Assembly (NCBI RefSeq): GCF_000208745.1 | Contig: NC_030855.1 | Span: 2,970,923 to 3,034,922, forward strand | Length of the DNA stretch: 64,000 nt | Direction of reading: 5' to 3' | DNA from: Theobroma cacao | Lineage: Eukaryota; Streptophyta; Magnoliopsida; Malvales; Malvaceae | Shown here: positions 25,626 through 36,621 of the stretch, one piece after another | Layout: each line of letters begins with the position of its first letter | How positions within the stretch are numbered: the first letter of the stretch is position 1 | Made by a program: the position numbers and the translations under genes | Notes under the pieces: generated by a model | What the model saw: only the letters and a program-made list of their open reading frames with translations | Databases searched by the model: none | Told to the model about the DNA's origin: nothing

Positions 25626-25794
25626 GTTTGTAACTTTGTTTATTTTTTTGATTCATACTTAAGTTTGTAAAGTAACTTTGTTTATTATTGCTCTAAACCA
25701 TTGAGTTATAAACTTCTGAATTTTGTATGGCTTTACAATTATCGAGATCATATCTTTGGTAGATAGATTACATCCAGAACTAAACATGAGTATA

Positions 25795-26050
25795 GCATAT
25801 GGGCATTGCGTGACATAGGCATTACATGACTAGTTGATATGGTATTGCTTGATTGGATATTAGGCATTGCTTGATTGGTTTTGAGGCATTATTAGGTAAT
25901 GCATGACCACACATCTAGCATTGCATTGTGTGACTTAGGTATTGTGTTACCCCATATCCGGCATTGCATTGCGTGACAATTTTGTAGGCTTTGCGTGATT
26001 GATTTTTAGGTATTATGTGACAAATTTCTTGACTCTATGATGATAAAGAT
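25795..26050 (+). repeat. Middle array of GCATTGCGTGAC words
   Basis: Eight or more copies of the same word as the left array, in the same orientation, lying between the 3' end of the ULP-like gene and the 3' end of the convergently oriented transposase. Confidence 0.75.
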
Positions 26051-26099
26051 GTCAATTATGCTGCATGATTGATTCATTATAGGATGTATGTTCTTGCAT

Positions 26100-28218
26100 T
26101 TCACTTAATCTTGCCTACACATACATAGCCATCCAACTCTAGCAACACCTCACAAAATTGTCGAAGAGACCATTTTTTTTGAAAAATCCAAACCTTTGAT
26201 CCTACAAATGTCACTTGCACTGGTCCAAAATGTTGTTTGACGTGTTTCCTTCACATTTTTTTATTTATTTTTGATCAAAAATTCAATTATGGACCTTCCT
26301 GCACGATTTTGAAAGCATTTTTTTTTATCAAAAATTTAATTGAATGCTGCAACATCTTCACATTTGAACCTGTTTTTTAAGTTTTTTTCCAAGTGGTAAT
26401 TGCATAGACTGTGGTATGCGTTGTGGTATACTTTTTCAACTGAATTCTTAATGCCACAATACTGATCAGAAATGAACATTGCATTTTCAGGACAACTAAT
26501 CACATGGTGTAATTAGGTAAAAAACCACAACTACGACTCATCATCCTTAACTTGGCTAATGCCAAATGTAACCGAATATATCTACTCATTCTTGTTTTTG
26601 CAAACAACAACAAACAGAATACCCTTGAATCTACCTTTGAGATGTATGGCATTGATAACGACTACAAGCCACATTACTGCCTTAAACCCCCCGATACATG
26701 CCTCATATGCTCAGAAACAATATTTAAATTGTTGTGCCTGATCGACAGCCACAATTGTGATTATACCGAGATTTGCATGTTCTAACATATGGAAATACAA
26801 TGGTAGGAGTTGGAATGACTCCTCAAGAGGATTGAAAACAAGACTCTTTGCATACTTCTTCACTTGGCAAGCTTTACCATACAAGCATTGCAATCCTCAC
26901 TTGCGATCCATCTCTTCCATTATTTCCTTAGGTCTCAATAGTGTTACATTATTTCCTTATAGCCTGGGGGACATAAGCTCACCAATTAACCTCGTGCTCA
27001 CTATTCGGTACCTACCTTACAAACCATTAATAGTACACGTGTGTAACTTGTGGAACATGCGAACTTGCCAATAATCTCTGTCAAGTAACTTTGTTGCATG
27101 CATAACGAACTTGCATGCCTTGTCCTTACAAGCAACCTCAAAACGAGTGTGATATGACTTTTTCACTCTAATCTCGAAATGCTCTTTTAGTGCCAACATG
27201 TTCAAAGCTTGTTTTAATTTGACCTTGGAGGGAAACACTTTTCCTAGGTATAAACGGTCATCGCTTGATTTGGACTCCTCGTTGGCAATTGTTTGGAAGG
27301 AGATCATATCTGCTTCTGGAATAATTCATTGAAGAGATGCCCTTACATTTACCCTTTCCCTAATCACTGTCATCGGGTGAACAAATCCTGTTGTCATGAT
27401 GATAGGGTTGTTGTAAATATGGTCATCGCACTTAACATTTTCTAAGACAACAGTTGTGGCATGTTCTGTTTTGCCAATTGCATGATTACAATTCGACTGT
27501 CATTATCGTCACCCCTATCCTCCTCTGAACAGTCATCATTCTCGCCAACATAATTTTCATCATTCCATTCAGTAGTGTCATCCTCTACATAGTCATCGCG
27601 CATTTGATCATATGCATCATCATCATTTATTATCATTGTAATGTTGTTTGAGAATAACGATAGACCCACTGCAGTTTTGAATGACGATTGCATTTGTTGG
27701 CAAGAACGAAGTATTTCGTTCGATACACATTCTGATTTGAATTGTGCAGACAGCATATCGGGTTGCTCAAACTCATGTGCATATGTCTATGGCGATTGCC
27801 ATTGTTGTTAGTTAGGGATTGCATGATGTGGTATGTTTGAAGCAGTATAATTCTGATTTAGGTGATTACTATGTTGGACAGTTTGTTCATGTGGCATAAC
27901 ATTTGTATGTTGTTCTTTAGCGGTGACAAACATTACAACTCCCCTCTCATCTTGTAGAATACTTGCTAAATCTTCATTGTCCCTGATAATTGGCTATGAA
28001 ACCCTAGCGACATGACTGGGCAATGCATGTAGCTCGATTTCATGATTTTGTGAGTTTACCCCCACAACATTTTCAACCAACTTCATTAGGCTCGAAAATG
28101 ACAAATCACTCCCAACACCCCTCACTCGTGTCTCACCACCCTTGTAAGTATCATTGATCCAATGACCGCCGTATGTAATCATAAGCTTTATATTTGACAC
28201 ATCATTGAAATTTAACAT
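26100..28218 (-). pseudogene. MuDR-type transposase of the large MULE (inactive)
   Basis: Reads on minus. The N-terminal segment 27994-28218 (IKLMITYGGHWI...GGETRVRGV) resembles the PB1-like start of plant MULE proteins. A Glu/Asp-rich linker follows around 27.5-27.7 kb. The MuDR DNA-binding domain is at 27017-27307 (YLGKVFPSKVKLKQALNM, RFEVACKDKACKFVMHA, FHKLHTC). The segment 26711-26893 (ESFQLLPLYFHMLEHANLG) precedes the MULE catalytic core at about 26400-26650 (INAIHLKGRFKGILF, FISDQ). Catalytically active MULEs have Asp in the first motif (IDGTHLKG type). Here that position is Asn. Together with several in-frame stops, this marks a dead copy. Confidence 0.75.
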
Positions 28219-28257
28219 AAACTAACTGTCACAATCAATCAATTTATCAAAAACGTA

Positions 28258-28690
28258 TCATGCAATGCTTAAACACCAGTTACACAATGCCTTAAAAATC
28301 AGTTAGGCAATGCCTAAAATTAGTCATGTAATGCATACAACCCAATCACGCAATGCCTAAAAACCAGAGACACAATGATTAAGTCACTTAATGCTTAAAA
28401 GGCAATCTTACAATGCCTAAAACCAATCATGTAATGCCTAAAAACTAGTCACACAATACCGAAACCTAGTCACGCAATGCGTAAGTTTCAAAGATGTAAT
28501 GATTAAGTCATGCAATACCTAAAAGCCAATCTCGCAATGCTTAAGTCACGCAATGCTTAAAAATCAGTCTCGCAATACCTAAAAACAGTAACGTAATACC
28601 TAAAAATTAGTCTCGCAATAACTAAAAACTAGTGACATAATGCCTAAAAACCAGTAACACAATACCTAATAACTAATTGATTTACGTGTT
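28258..28690 (-). repeat. Right subterminal array of GCATTGCGTGAC words (inverted)
   Basis: About 18 copies reading GTCACGCAATGCCTAAAAACCA on plus, the reverse complement of the left-array word. Position and orientation mirror the left array relative to the element centre. Confidence 0.85.
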
Positions 28691-28954
28691 CGCAGTCAGG
28701 TTTAAGTTGTCTAAGTCATACAATATTCAAATTTGCATACATGTTTAATCAATTTCAACCCCTCAACTTTAGGGTTCAATTCTATGAATATAAACCAATA
28801 AACTCAAAAACCTTAATACATATCTTGATGTGATCTCTACTCTTTGGGATGGCGAGAGAGAGTTGGATGGTGAAATAAATAGTTTTTGGTAAGAGAAAGA
28901 AGTAGGGATTTAATTTTGGAATTTTTTTCTAGATGGTGGGATAGAGAAAACTAG

Positions 28955-29100
28955 GACCATTTAATTTCTCTGAAATTGTTTAAAGGGCATTGTTGTCAAG
29001 TCATGCAAAAAATTGGGTCAAAACAGTTAAATTAATAATGAGGGGCATTTTTGAATTGGGTTTATGAGAAGGGTTATTTCTCTCAATTTTCTCTATCAAA
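28955..29100 (-). repeat. Right terminal inverted repeat region of the large MULE
   Basis: Reverse complement resembles the left end at about 18800-18925. It also closely resembles the left end of the small element at 35161-35236; the two share TTTAAC-TTTT, CATGACTTGAC and TTTAAAC...AAATTAAAT in the same order. Confidence 0.65.
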
Positions 29101-29109
29101 AGCAATAAG

Positions 29110-31200
29110 CCATAATAGCTTGTTGACTTATTTACATATAGAAAGAAATAAAAATAAAGATAAAAACCCTAGGTAAGAGGAGCAACATTTAGGGATACTT
29201 AACTCACATAATCTAAACTCTACAAGGTTGTTTACATTTAATCCCAAAACAAAACGCTGTCAAATTATAACAATTACTATCCTAGAATAAATGTCCAACC
29301 TGTGCTATCCCTTGACGTTTGCATTCCATAAAATACAGGACTTTTATGTTAATAGGAGTTTCCAAGAGTCCATCTCCCATGAAAAGAGGGAGTCAACTCG
29401 GATCCGTTGCATTTTCCTTTACCTTTGAATTTACAACTTGCCATGCCATATTGGAGTCCAATATCTAGCTCTATAATTGAATTCTATGTCAGTTGAAACA
29501 CATATGAACCCCTTGTAGGGGATTCAAATCATTTTAAAACAAATCATACGTAGTGGAATATTATTAAAATTTTAATCCCCTAAGCCATGGATCATTTTAA
29601 TTGAAACTAATTTAAAAAAACCACAAGAGAAAGATTTCGACATATTTGAAAGTTTGATGTCTGCTTTCTTTGGTGGAGTCCTCTTTGGCGCTTCATTTTG
29701 TTTTTTTTTTTAGTTTTGTACACCAACTAGGACTTATCAAACTATAGCAGCACAATTATCCTACCATTGATGGTGTTCCACACAATGATTTGCTGAAATC
29801 TCTTCACTAAGAGTGTGTGAATCTTAAGCCAAAGTTTATGCTAGCAAACTCTCAACTTTGAGCTCCCTTGTGTTTCTCTCTTTTTAGTTGTGACTTTATC
29901 TTAATACATGAGAAAATAAAACAGAACTCTTCTGTACGTTCAAGAGGCGGCTAAAGGATTCTTTTATAGAGTGAATTGACCTAATTCATATCCAACAAGC
30001 ATTTGACAATGTCTTAAGCTAATTGGGCCGTTGTTTAATATTCCATCAAATCATATGTGATTTAGCACAGTATTTAATTGGATTAAATCTCTATAAAATC
30101 AATTAGATCACATCCAATTGAACTTAAATTAATTTCAACAGTTCATCTTATATGTGTGACCCATTAGGTTCCCAACATGTTGGCAATAAATATAAATTAA
30201 TTCAATTAAGAATTTATATTTACATTTATAGATCATGAGCAATATTTTGCATTATATCTTGGCCACCCAAATGTTAGGAGAGTCAATATTGTTTGACTAA
30301 CCTTTAAGTGTACGGTAACTCAATGTAATTCGATCCTTTCACCAAATATCCCAAATAGATGCAAGCTTTGCTTGGTGTCTACTTTCTAACTTATCTAAAT
30401 TAGTCCTGCAACTTTCATATTGACCTATCAAGATTGCCTTGGCCAAGGACTTTTGGTCAATATAAGCCAACAGCAAATAAGATATGTCCCTTTCAAATCA
30501 CTTGGGGTGATAAATTATCTCTCGACTACTCATTTTTCTTTGCATGCTTCATGCCACAACCAAAAGCACCCTGTTTAGGCATCTAGTCGCTTTCAAACCC
30601 CGTAAAGGTGAAATCAAAGCATGACAATTCATATACAAGATGACCTACTATCACAAGTCTAAAGATTACTTACACTACAGACACATGAGAGAATTTCCAT
30701 CAACACTTGAGTGAAATACAAAATGGAACTCTTATAGCGGTCATGTTCAGTAAACTTGTTCCTTAACAAGCACCCACATACTTACCCCAAGTATCTCACA
30801 TACTTTAACCTATGAGATCAATTACTTACTTTCAAAGTAAGGAAGCTTAGCATGTACCAGCCTTTCAGCATTGTTAATGTCCTTATTCTTGACGATACAA
30901 TGACTAGGAACATATTTAGAAATAAGGTTTTGATGCATAAAAATCTCATAATTGTAACCTTTATAATTTCTTTGCAAGGCCTTTATGTTCCAAGGACTTT
31001 ATTTACATAAGTCTTTCATAACTCTTTACAAATAAACTCATGGATAAAGAAAGACCTCATACATCATATAAATATCCATAATGTATTTAACATGAAATAT
31101 GACTAGTTAATGCAGTGTTTTATAAGCACAAAAGTGACTGACTTACAAGGCTTACATTAACACCATTCAACTCTACCATGTTTATCTCTGCCTAAGAAAA
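29110..31200. other. Gene-free stretch, probably decayed LTR-type repeat
   Basis: No coding region can be supported. About 29500-31130 has the even composition and phrase structure of an old plant LTR (for example CCCAACATGTTGGCAATAAA near 30170), but I cannot locate ends, a PBS or target copies. The annotation as repeat-derived is an impression only. Confidence 0.35.
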
Positions 31201-31214
31201 AAAAACTTCAATCT

Positions 31215-32460
31215 CGCGGTTTAATTGCATCTTGAGTTGTTGTATAGTTTCCATTCCTATTTGGAAATACATGTAACAAGTCATCTCCCTTTTGTATTTC
31301 GGATTTTGCCAATGCATCTGCCTCCTTATTTGCTTCACGTAATAGGTGCGTTATCCTCCAATTTTTTATACATTTATTAAACTATCCATGTGCGGTAACC
31401 ATTTCCTCATTCTCCATGGCCCACTTTGAGGATTGATTGTTCAAGCCACTACCACATTATTTCTCAAATCACCTTCAATCCACAAATTAAATTCTTTAAC
31501 CTAATCAAAAGTTGGAAAAATAATTACAACTTCTCTAATAGCCAATATTTCAATTAAATTAGGGTTACATATACCAATAGGGATGAACCTACCTTGTAAC
31601 TAGGGGTGTTACATTACACCACTAATTCCAAAAATTTTTACTTAGTTATATTAGTTAAGTTAGAGTTTTTATAGCTAATGATACTAATGAATCCACTAAT
31701 TTTTTTGCAATTTTGTAAGGTATGGGGTCAAAGACTCCAAGTCAAAGTAAATTTATCAAAAAAATAATTTATATACTAAGATTTAAATATTACTTCAAAA
31801 GACAAAACAATTTCTCTCTATAATTTAAGATTTTAATAAAAAAAAATGGCAAAATCTAAGCTACTCTCCCTTTCCAAAAATTCAAGTCCTACCCTTGAGA
31901 CCCAACGTGACACTTCCTTTTCTCAGTCCTTGGCTATGTTTTTCACTCTTTCAAAACAAGTCATTTAGGCTTCAATTGTAAGTAATTTTTAACCCAAATT
32001 AAGTTTTTAAATACTTTGTCTAAATTTTTTTTATTAATTTGATAGTTTGGATTCATAATTTTAATCTACCTAATAGAAAATAGTATTGCATGTCAAATAA
32101 TATCTTGAAATTATGAGTTTTTTTTATTTATTCTAGAGATATATTGTTTGATTTTTTTATTTTTGTATTTAACTTTGTGGTTTATAGATGCTTATATTTA
32201 GTTTTGATTAATGAATAGAAAATTGTCATATTATTAGTTGTTGAACTTGATAATTTGCTATGTAAGATCATATTTTAGTTATGACACTACACAAAAAAAT
32301 TTCTGAATTTGTCCCTGTACATCAATCGGTGTGGAGAACATGATCTGAATTGAATCCTATTTATTATGCAAAAGACCCTCGTTCCCACTTCACTGAAATT
32401 TTCAAAAAACGGCACCATCAACATTAAACTTCAACCAACCTCCAAGTGGAGCCATCCAAT
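31215..32460 (-). pseudogene. LINE RNase H-like (RVT_3) remnant, interrupted
   Basis: On minus, 32409-32460 encodes WLKFNVDGAVF, the start of the RNase H-like domain at the end of plant L1-type LINE ORF2 or related host genes. 31215-31570 encodes later parts (LREANKEADALAKSE and an upstream WIEGD-type motif). About 0.7 kb of unrelated AT-rich sequence (about 31605-32300), beginning near AGGGGTGTTACATTACACC, separates the halves and is probably a later insertion. Stops are frequent. Not functional. Confidence 0.55.
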
Positions 32461-32675
32461 TTAATTCAAGTATTACAACTTCGGTTTTCTACGGAATTTA
32501 CACATTTGTTATGCTTATGAAAATATCTTCAATCAACTATGTTACATTAGGCCATTTTGCTTTCAAGCAAACTGCAATTCTTAATTTGATTAAATCATAT
32601 AGCTATTGATCAATATCCAAAACCTTACCATTAAACACTAAATGTAGTTTTAAATTGTTTTTTTCTCTTCCAAAA

Positions 32676-32712
<37 letters not shown>

Positions 32713-32717
32713 CTAAN

Positions 32718-32748
<31 letters not shown>

Positions 32749-33241
32749 CTGACAAAAAATAGCAATATCTTGAAGATCTTGTAGATGAAAACATGGTAAC
32801 AATTTTAGATAGTTTGTGCATGTCGCATTTAACTTGTGCAGTATGGTTCTTCTTATCTTCTTGAAGAGCAAAAAGGAGATGCATTGTACTTTTTCTCATA
32901 TAAAATCTATCTTACCAAACCAGCATTGTATATTTTGGCACTGAGCTCTTCAATTTCCTGATATGCCAACAGAATTTTGGATTTTCCATATATTAACTAA
33001 TCATCAGAACTAAATTATTATTTTTTTGTCAAGAACTACATTAATTTGTTAGAGAACAATACTTAATTTTCTACTTTAAATTTTAAATTACGCAGTAAAT
33101 AAAGAAATAGAAACCAAAAAAAAAAAACAAAAGATCATGTAAAAACCATAAGATAATAATAAAGGAAAAACTATTTGAAATTCACTAATTCCCTGGATAA
33201 CCCATATGTGGGTCTTAAAATGTCTTACATACAGAAAGAAG
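32461..33241. other. AT-rich spacer with a (TA)n microsatellite
   Basis: No gene. A (TA)n tract runs at about 32679-32710 and 32718-32747, interrupted by AACTAAN. The single N at 32717 shows the assembly is uncertain here. Confidence 0.7.
32679..32747. repeat. (TA)n microsatellite with an ambiguous base
   Basis: Two TA runs of about 15 repeats each around AACTAAN. Length is likely unreliable. Confidence 0.95.
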
Positions 33242-33291
33242 TCAAAATTTTGAATTTAAGAGGGAGAGAGGGAGAGGTAAGTAAAAGATGA

Positions 33292-33624
33292 TCAAGAAAC
33301 TGCTACCCCATTCGCAGAGCTGTTGAGTGGACAAAACCTGGTTGGTTTTCGCTGGAAGTTCCTCCTCCTCTGAAGATCGTGGCTTGAAGGTTTGATGATC
33401 TGCATCAGAAAGGCCTTGATCAGGCACGCTTTTGATGCTGTTGTCATCATCATCATTGTAGCCGCCTTTGACTCCACTCTGTTAGCGTGGGGCGCTGCCG
33501 CCGATTTGGTTGAAGCTTTGCCAAAACTCCTATGGAAGCTGCACCTGAAAGAGCCAGGGTGAGTAGTGGGAGAGCAAAGGCACGTTCGTGCTGAAGAAGG
33601 TGATGCTGATCTCTTGGTTGCCAT
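33292..33624 (-). CDS. Small basic Ser-rich protein with CLCSPTTHPGSFRC motif
   Basis: Intronless 110-codon gene. Near the N-terminus lies CLCSPTTHPGSFRC followed by SFHR, the signature of a small plant family often annotated as 'serine-rich protein-related'. The C-terminal half carries IIKPSSHDLQRRR followed by a Phe/Arg/Pro-containing tail, the second conserved block of that family. The role is unknown. I chose the ATG at 33624, directly before the Ser-rich motif (MATKRSASP), because family members start there and the context is ATGG. An in-frame ATG at 33777 would add a 51-residue Lys/Arg-rich extension. No signal peptide or membrane segment. The ORF is free of lesions in a repeat-rich neighbourhood, which suggests selection. 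Confidence 0.75.
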   Translation of the reverse strand: MATKRSASPSSARTCLCSPTTHPGSFRCSFHRSFGKASTKSAAAPHANRVESKAATMMMMTTASKACLIKAFLMQIIKPSSHDLQRRRNFQRKPTRFCPLNSSANGVAVS

Positions 33625-33777
33625 GCGACGAGTCCGTTTCGGTGGTTTTTCCCTTTTGTCTTTTACAAATTTCCTTCGTGGTTGCTTGAGAATTAAGCTT
33701 AGATTAGATTTAGGACGTGGGGGTTTTCGTCTCTTTATATTTGGGTGGTTTATCAAAAAGGCCGTTCTCACTGTCAA

Positions 33778-35130
33778 CCTCTATGACAAGATAGGTTGGT
33801 TTTCTCGTCATTTTGCGCTGGAACAATGAACTTTGTATATCAATATTGTTAATTTATCTAATAAAATAAAGTTTTTCTCCCCCTTAGGAATAATATATCA
33901 TTATTAGTCAGTGACAAACAAGAAGGTTCATATTCAGTCATTTTGAGTTCGAGTGTGGATTAAAATGAAATTTATAATTAAATTTTATACCTTTAGTATT
34001 AATTTCAGATTATTACGACTTTAGATTAGATTAATTTTGAATCTTAATTTTTTAAAATTTAAAATTTTAATTTTTTATCAACCTAAGTTTGATCCGATTC
34101 TAATATAATTAGGTTTTATCAAACAATATTCCAAATTTGAGTTTATTTTGCCGCCTTTCATCAGTACGTTATTAAATTCCTAGAAACAAGTTGCTTAGCT
34201 CGAAAGCAAAGTGAAAGCCAAAGCCATGGTGAATAAGGAGCTTATTTTACATGTTTTCATGCAAACTTAGATTTATATGAAATTTGTAGCATGAATGCAC
34301 GATTATGTGTATGTCTAGTTTATATAAGGTTGGTATTTATTGAGTAAATTCTACAAATTAGCGAACAATTAACATGCATGTCAAATATATTTCTTCGAAA
34401 TCTTTCTCTATTTTCGTATTTTATAAAAAATTAAATGATTTAAATTTGATTTTTTTTTAAAACAAGAATATATATAATACGCAAATATTTCTAAATTCTA
34501 AAAAATTAATTCGTAGAATCATGAAAATGCTGGGATTGAATATGATCTGAACAACTTTAAGATTGATTTGTGTTTTTTTTTTTCTTGTACAATGTTAAAA
34601 GTCTGAAACTTGACACATGTGAGGTTCACTTGGGCAGCTACTCCTAGACTCTGACTGAGCCACTAACATACAATAACTAGAAAATAACCTCTCTCTTCTC
34701 TACCTTTTACTTTCCCCTCTTCTTTCTACACTTTCCAGCAACAAAAACCAGGTGCTCTTTTGAAGTTTTATGCGTGGAAGTTGGATTGTCAAGATCTTGG
34801 TTGATGTCTTGCTTTGTGTTATTTCCCGCCCATAGAATCACAAAGCTGTTGAGATTTGAGCTTCGTTGTTTACTTAACCAATTGTCCAGGTCCAGCACAT
34901 GGATTTCCAAAAGTGCTTCCATGGGCTTAAGTAGTTTTTCTTTGACCTGATATCTTGTTCTCTCCATTGACAAAATAGTATGGGCTATAACTTTGAATAT
35001 GAAGCTTTCTGGCACATTGTTATTTGCAATAAAATAAAATTTTAAGGACAAAGAATTCTTAAGGTTCATGTTCAAGCTTGAAGGATATACTAACGTTAGA
35101 GGAATTGTGAGAAATGAACTTTCTTGATAA
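33778..35130. other. Intergenic stretch upstream of the small gene
   Basis: AT-rich. The minus-strand frame at 34707-35075 (122 codons) has no recognisable motif and I do not call it a gene. This stretch would include the promoter of the small gene, but no element could be fixed. Confidence 0.45.
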
Positions 35131-36621
35131 AGACATTTTAAAAGTAACCATCAAAATAAGTTTAACTATTTTTAACCATATTTAGTCATGACTTGACGAA
35201 AATACCTTTTAAACTATTTTAGAAAAATTAAATCATTCATCATAATTTTTTTCTATTTTTCCCCATTTATGCTTCGGATTTCTCTCTCACCATCCTAGTC
35301 TCTCAAATTTTATCGATTTCTCTGCTCGGCATGCATCTGCTATGCTTTCGATTTCTCTCTCCCGCGTTTTCAAATTTCTCTTTCTTACGCTTTCAAGACA
35401 CCAAGCAATGGTTTTGACGTGCTTGGGTGGGTGGCTATTTGAGAAGTTCGATTTTTAGATATTTTGGATAAAACTAAAACGGTAAAAATAATCACAAATG
35501 TATGAAATAGTTTTTAATTGAATCAATTCGGGACCTAGATACCAATAAACTCAAAATTTTGAAATTTATAAATCTAGGTTTTCAAAGAATTTTTTTTATT
35601 TTTAATCAAAGTAGGTATTTTAGATAAAAAAACATTTGTATTTTGATGTATGAAAACATGTTAGAAACACTTTAATCTGTGTCAAATTGTCAAAAAAAAA
35701 AAAACTGAGAGGATTTGAAGTTTTGGTTCGTAAGTAACAACAACATTTTAAGCATTAAAGTGTAACAAAATGTTTTTGAATATGTCGTGTAACAACAATA
35801 TCTTTTTAACATGGCGTGTAATAATAATATTTTTTTTCAACATGGCGTGTAACAACAGTATTTTTTTCAACATGGCGTGTAACAACCTGGCTTGTCATAG
35901 ATTTTTGTACCTGGCGTGTAACAAGCTAATCATAGCTTGTCACAGGTTTTTGTACTTGGCTTGTCACATATTTTTATACATAGTGTGTAACACGCTAACC
36001 ATGGCTTGTCACAGGTTTTTGTATATGGTATGTCACATATTTTTGTACATAACGTGTAACACGCTAACCATGACTTGTCACAGGTTTTTGTACATGGCGT
36101 GTAACAAGCTAACCATAACTGTCACAAGTTTTTGTACTAGGCTTGTCACATATTTTTGTACATAGCATGTAACATGCTAACCATAGCTTGTCACAAGTTT
36201 TTGTACATGGCGTGTCACATATTTTTGAACATAGCGTGTAACACGCTAACCATGACTTGTCACAGGTTTTTATACATGACGTGTAAAAAACTAACCATAG
36301 CTTGTCACAGATTTGTGTACATGGCTTGTCACATATTTTTGTACATGGCATGTAATAAGCTAATCATGGATTGTCACATATTTTTGTACATAGCGTGTAA
36401 CATGCTAACCATGACTTGTCACAGGTTTTTGTACATGGCGTGTCACATATTTTTATACATAGCGTGTAACACGCTAACCATGGCTTGTCACAAGTTTTTG
36501 TACATGGAGTGTAACTTCATAAAAGGTAATTTTGTTTAACTTGATTAAAAATAGTTAAAATTATAAATAAGACTATTTTTAAAAATATCTTATCTTTAAG
36601 GACTATTTTTAAAATGCCCAT
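35131..36621. mobile_element. Short non-autonomous MULE-like element with internal minisatellite
   Basis: About 1.5 kb bounded by inverted ends: left GACATTTTAAAAGTAACC... and right, on minus, GGCATTTTAAAAATAGTCC..., both followed within about 40-60 bp by TTAACTATTTTTAA. The left end block 35161-35236 closely matches the right end of the large MULE (reverse complement of about 28961-29030). It encodes no transposase. The interior is mostly the repeat array at 35790-36520. A 9-bp target duplication was not resolved. Confidence 0.6.
35790..36520 (+). repeat. Higher-order minisatellite of 24/24/21-bp sub-units
   Basis: Three sub-units recur: CTTGTCACAGGTTTTTGTAC + ATGG (24), CGTGTCACATATTTTTGTAC + ATAG (24), and CGTGTAACACGCTAACCATG + G (21). 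The GCTAACCATG landmark recurs at spacings near 69 and 45 bp (about 35993, 36062, 36107, 36173, 36243, 36289, 36357, 36402, 36471), i.e. with or without the middle 24-mer. All sub-units are multiples of three, so long Cys-rich frames stay open on both strands. There is no codon-level sign of a real protein. Confidence 0.85.

Larger units (their letters stand above)
18790..29110. mobile_element. Large MULE carrying a ULP1-like gene and a MuDR transposase
   Basis: A roughly 10.3-kb Mutator-like element. Its ends are inverted relatives: from about 18815 rightwards and from about 29090 leftwards on minus, both read AAATA-CCCTTC...TTTTGAAAAT/CAAAAATG...TTTAAC-G/TGTTTT-ACC. Inside each end is an array of GCATTGCGTGAC-type words in opposite orientations. 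The plus strand carries a DUF1985/ULP1-protease-like gene and the minus strand a transposase. MULEs with ULP1-like genes are known from Arabidopsis (Kaonashi) and melon (CUMULE). Exact ends and the 9-bp target duplication could not be fixed. Two later insertions lie inside (about 19850-21300 and 23052-24229). Both genes have lost coding integrity. Confidence 0.7.

Noticed and set aside
34707..35075. 122-codon minus-strand frame as a hypothetical gene
   Set aside because: No recognisable domain, paralogue or splice context, and it lies in AT-rich spacer.
35770..36539. Regularly spaced repeats resembling a CRISPR array, and Cys-rich frames as a protein gene
   Set aside because: Units are contiguous without unique spacers, the setting is a plant genome, and the frames arise from codon-multiple repeats inside a TIR element with no start context or conserved domain.
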